NCBI GenBank assembly: GCA_024279425.1
Contig: JAJRRO010000133.1
Location: forward strand, 136,773-200,772
Source of the DNA: Bacteroidota bacterium
Lineage (GTDB): Bacteria > Bacteroidota > Bacteroidia > Flavobacteriales > Flavobacteriaceae
Length of the DNA: 64,000 nucleotides
Reading direction: 5' to 3'
Shown: positions 63,924 through 64,000 of the stretch, in pieces
How the letters are laid out: each line of letters opens with the position of its first letter
How positions within the stretch are numbered: the first letter of the stretch is position 1
Made by a program: the position numbers and the translations under genes
The notes under the pieces: model-generated
Told to the model about the DNA's origin: nothing
Database searches by the model: none
Seen by the model: the letters and a program-made list of their open reading frames with translations, nothing else

Positions 63924-64000
63924 ATGCATAAGAAATTTCAAACGATTATTCTTCCTTTAATACTCATCGGAATCCTCATTTGGAGCTGTGGAACAAAGGA
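63924..64000 (+). CDS. Start of a lipoprotein gene (3' end outside window)
   Basis: The ATG at 63924 begins MHKKFQTIILPLILIGILIW, followed by SCGTK: a lipoprotein signal with lipobox Cys22. Only about 25 codons lie in the window, so the product cannot be named. Confidence 0.65.
   Translation, partial: MHKKFQTIILPLILIGILIWSCGTK

Noticed and set aside
1..64000. CRISPR arrays, tRNA, rRNA, tmRNA, prophage or insertion-sequence transposase
   Set aside because: No regular direct repeats, no cloverleaf-like conserved T-loop sequence and no recombinase or transposase reading frame were seen on either strand.

Overview
The window is chromosomal DNA of a marine, polysaccharide-using member of the Bacteroidota, most likely a Flavobacteriaceae bacterium of the Maribacter/Zobellia/Arenibacter kind. 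This rests on three partial or complete S1-type sulfatases, many lipoproteins, a TonB receptor with two DUF4249 lipoproteins, promoters of the Bacteroidota type (TTG, about 19-20 nt, TAnnTTTG), the fabH-accB-accC and rpmF-DUF177 gene order, and the near absence of Shine-Dalgarno sequences. Genus is inference; no rRNA or tRNA gene was seen.

Layout. 1-3000: end of a sulfatase, then a graveyard with remnants of a PEP-utilising enzyme (enzyme I type), an NrtR-type regulator and a DUF2490 protein, plus two candidate small membrane proteins, one ending in a canonical -1 slippery heptamer. 3020-11720: alkaline-phosphatase-superfamily enzyme, Gre-like factor, lipoprotein, a remnant FAD oxidoreductase, then housekeeping genes (accC, accB, fabH, rpmF, DUF177, pdxA, ribE). 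11786-17444: two tandem-duplicated Na+/solute symporters with a NagX-like membrane acyltransferase, divergent from a TauE/SafE permease. 18020-25043: a five-gene catabolic set (FAD/Fe-S hydroxyacid dehydrogenase, glyoxylate-type aminotransferase, PhyH dioxygenase, zinc alcohol dehydrogenase, FGH-like esterase).

25184-28875 is the most unusual part. A sulfatase and an AraC-NmrA gene pair are each tightly bounded by short sequences that are reverse complements within each unit but differ between units, with stem-loops at the junctions. That is the architecture of integron gene cassettes and their attC sites, yet the core sequences do not fit the classical GTTRRRY consensus and no integrase is present. 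The enclosed DNA is visibly AT-richer than its surroundings.

28960-36083 carries a Tat-exported Gfo/Idh/MocA oxidoreductase split by a frameshift, two secreted hydrolases for phosphoesters, an ArfB-type ribosome-rescue hydrolase with an in-frame TAA, an ABC ATPase, and a prolyl oligopeptidase whose lipoprotein signal peptide is out of frame. 36183-53592 is mostly housekeeping (asd, mscL, alr, tdk, rsmI, uracil-DNA glycosylase, AhpD-like, OsmC, recJ, VOC, MFS, LpxH-like, QueD-like, PHP, enoyl-CoA hydratase, MATE, GNAT, USP). 53769-61514 is a compact envelope operon: a secreted protein of unknown function, an STN-TonB receptor, two tandem DUF4249 lipoproteins and a large periplasmic protein with a plug-like segment. 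The window closes with another S1 sulfatase (61788-63257) and the first codons of a further lipoprotein.

Several genes carry single-base lesions, some in homopolymers. Some are certainly true decay, but read-level confirmation is needed before the split genes are called dead.
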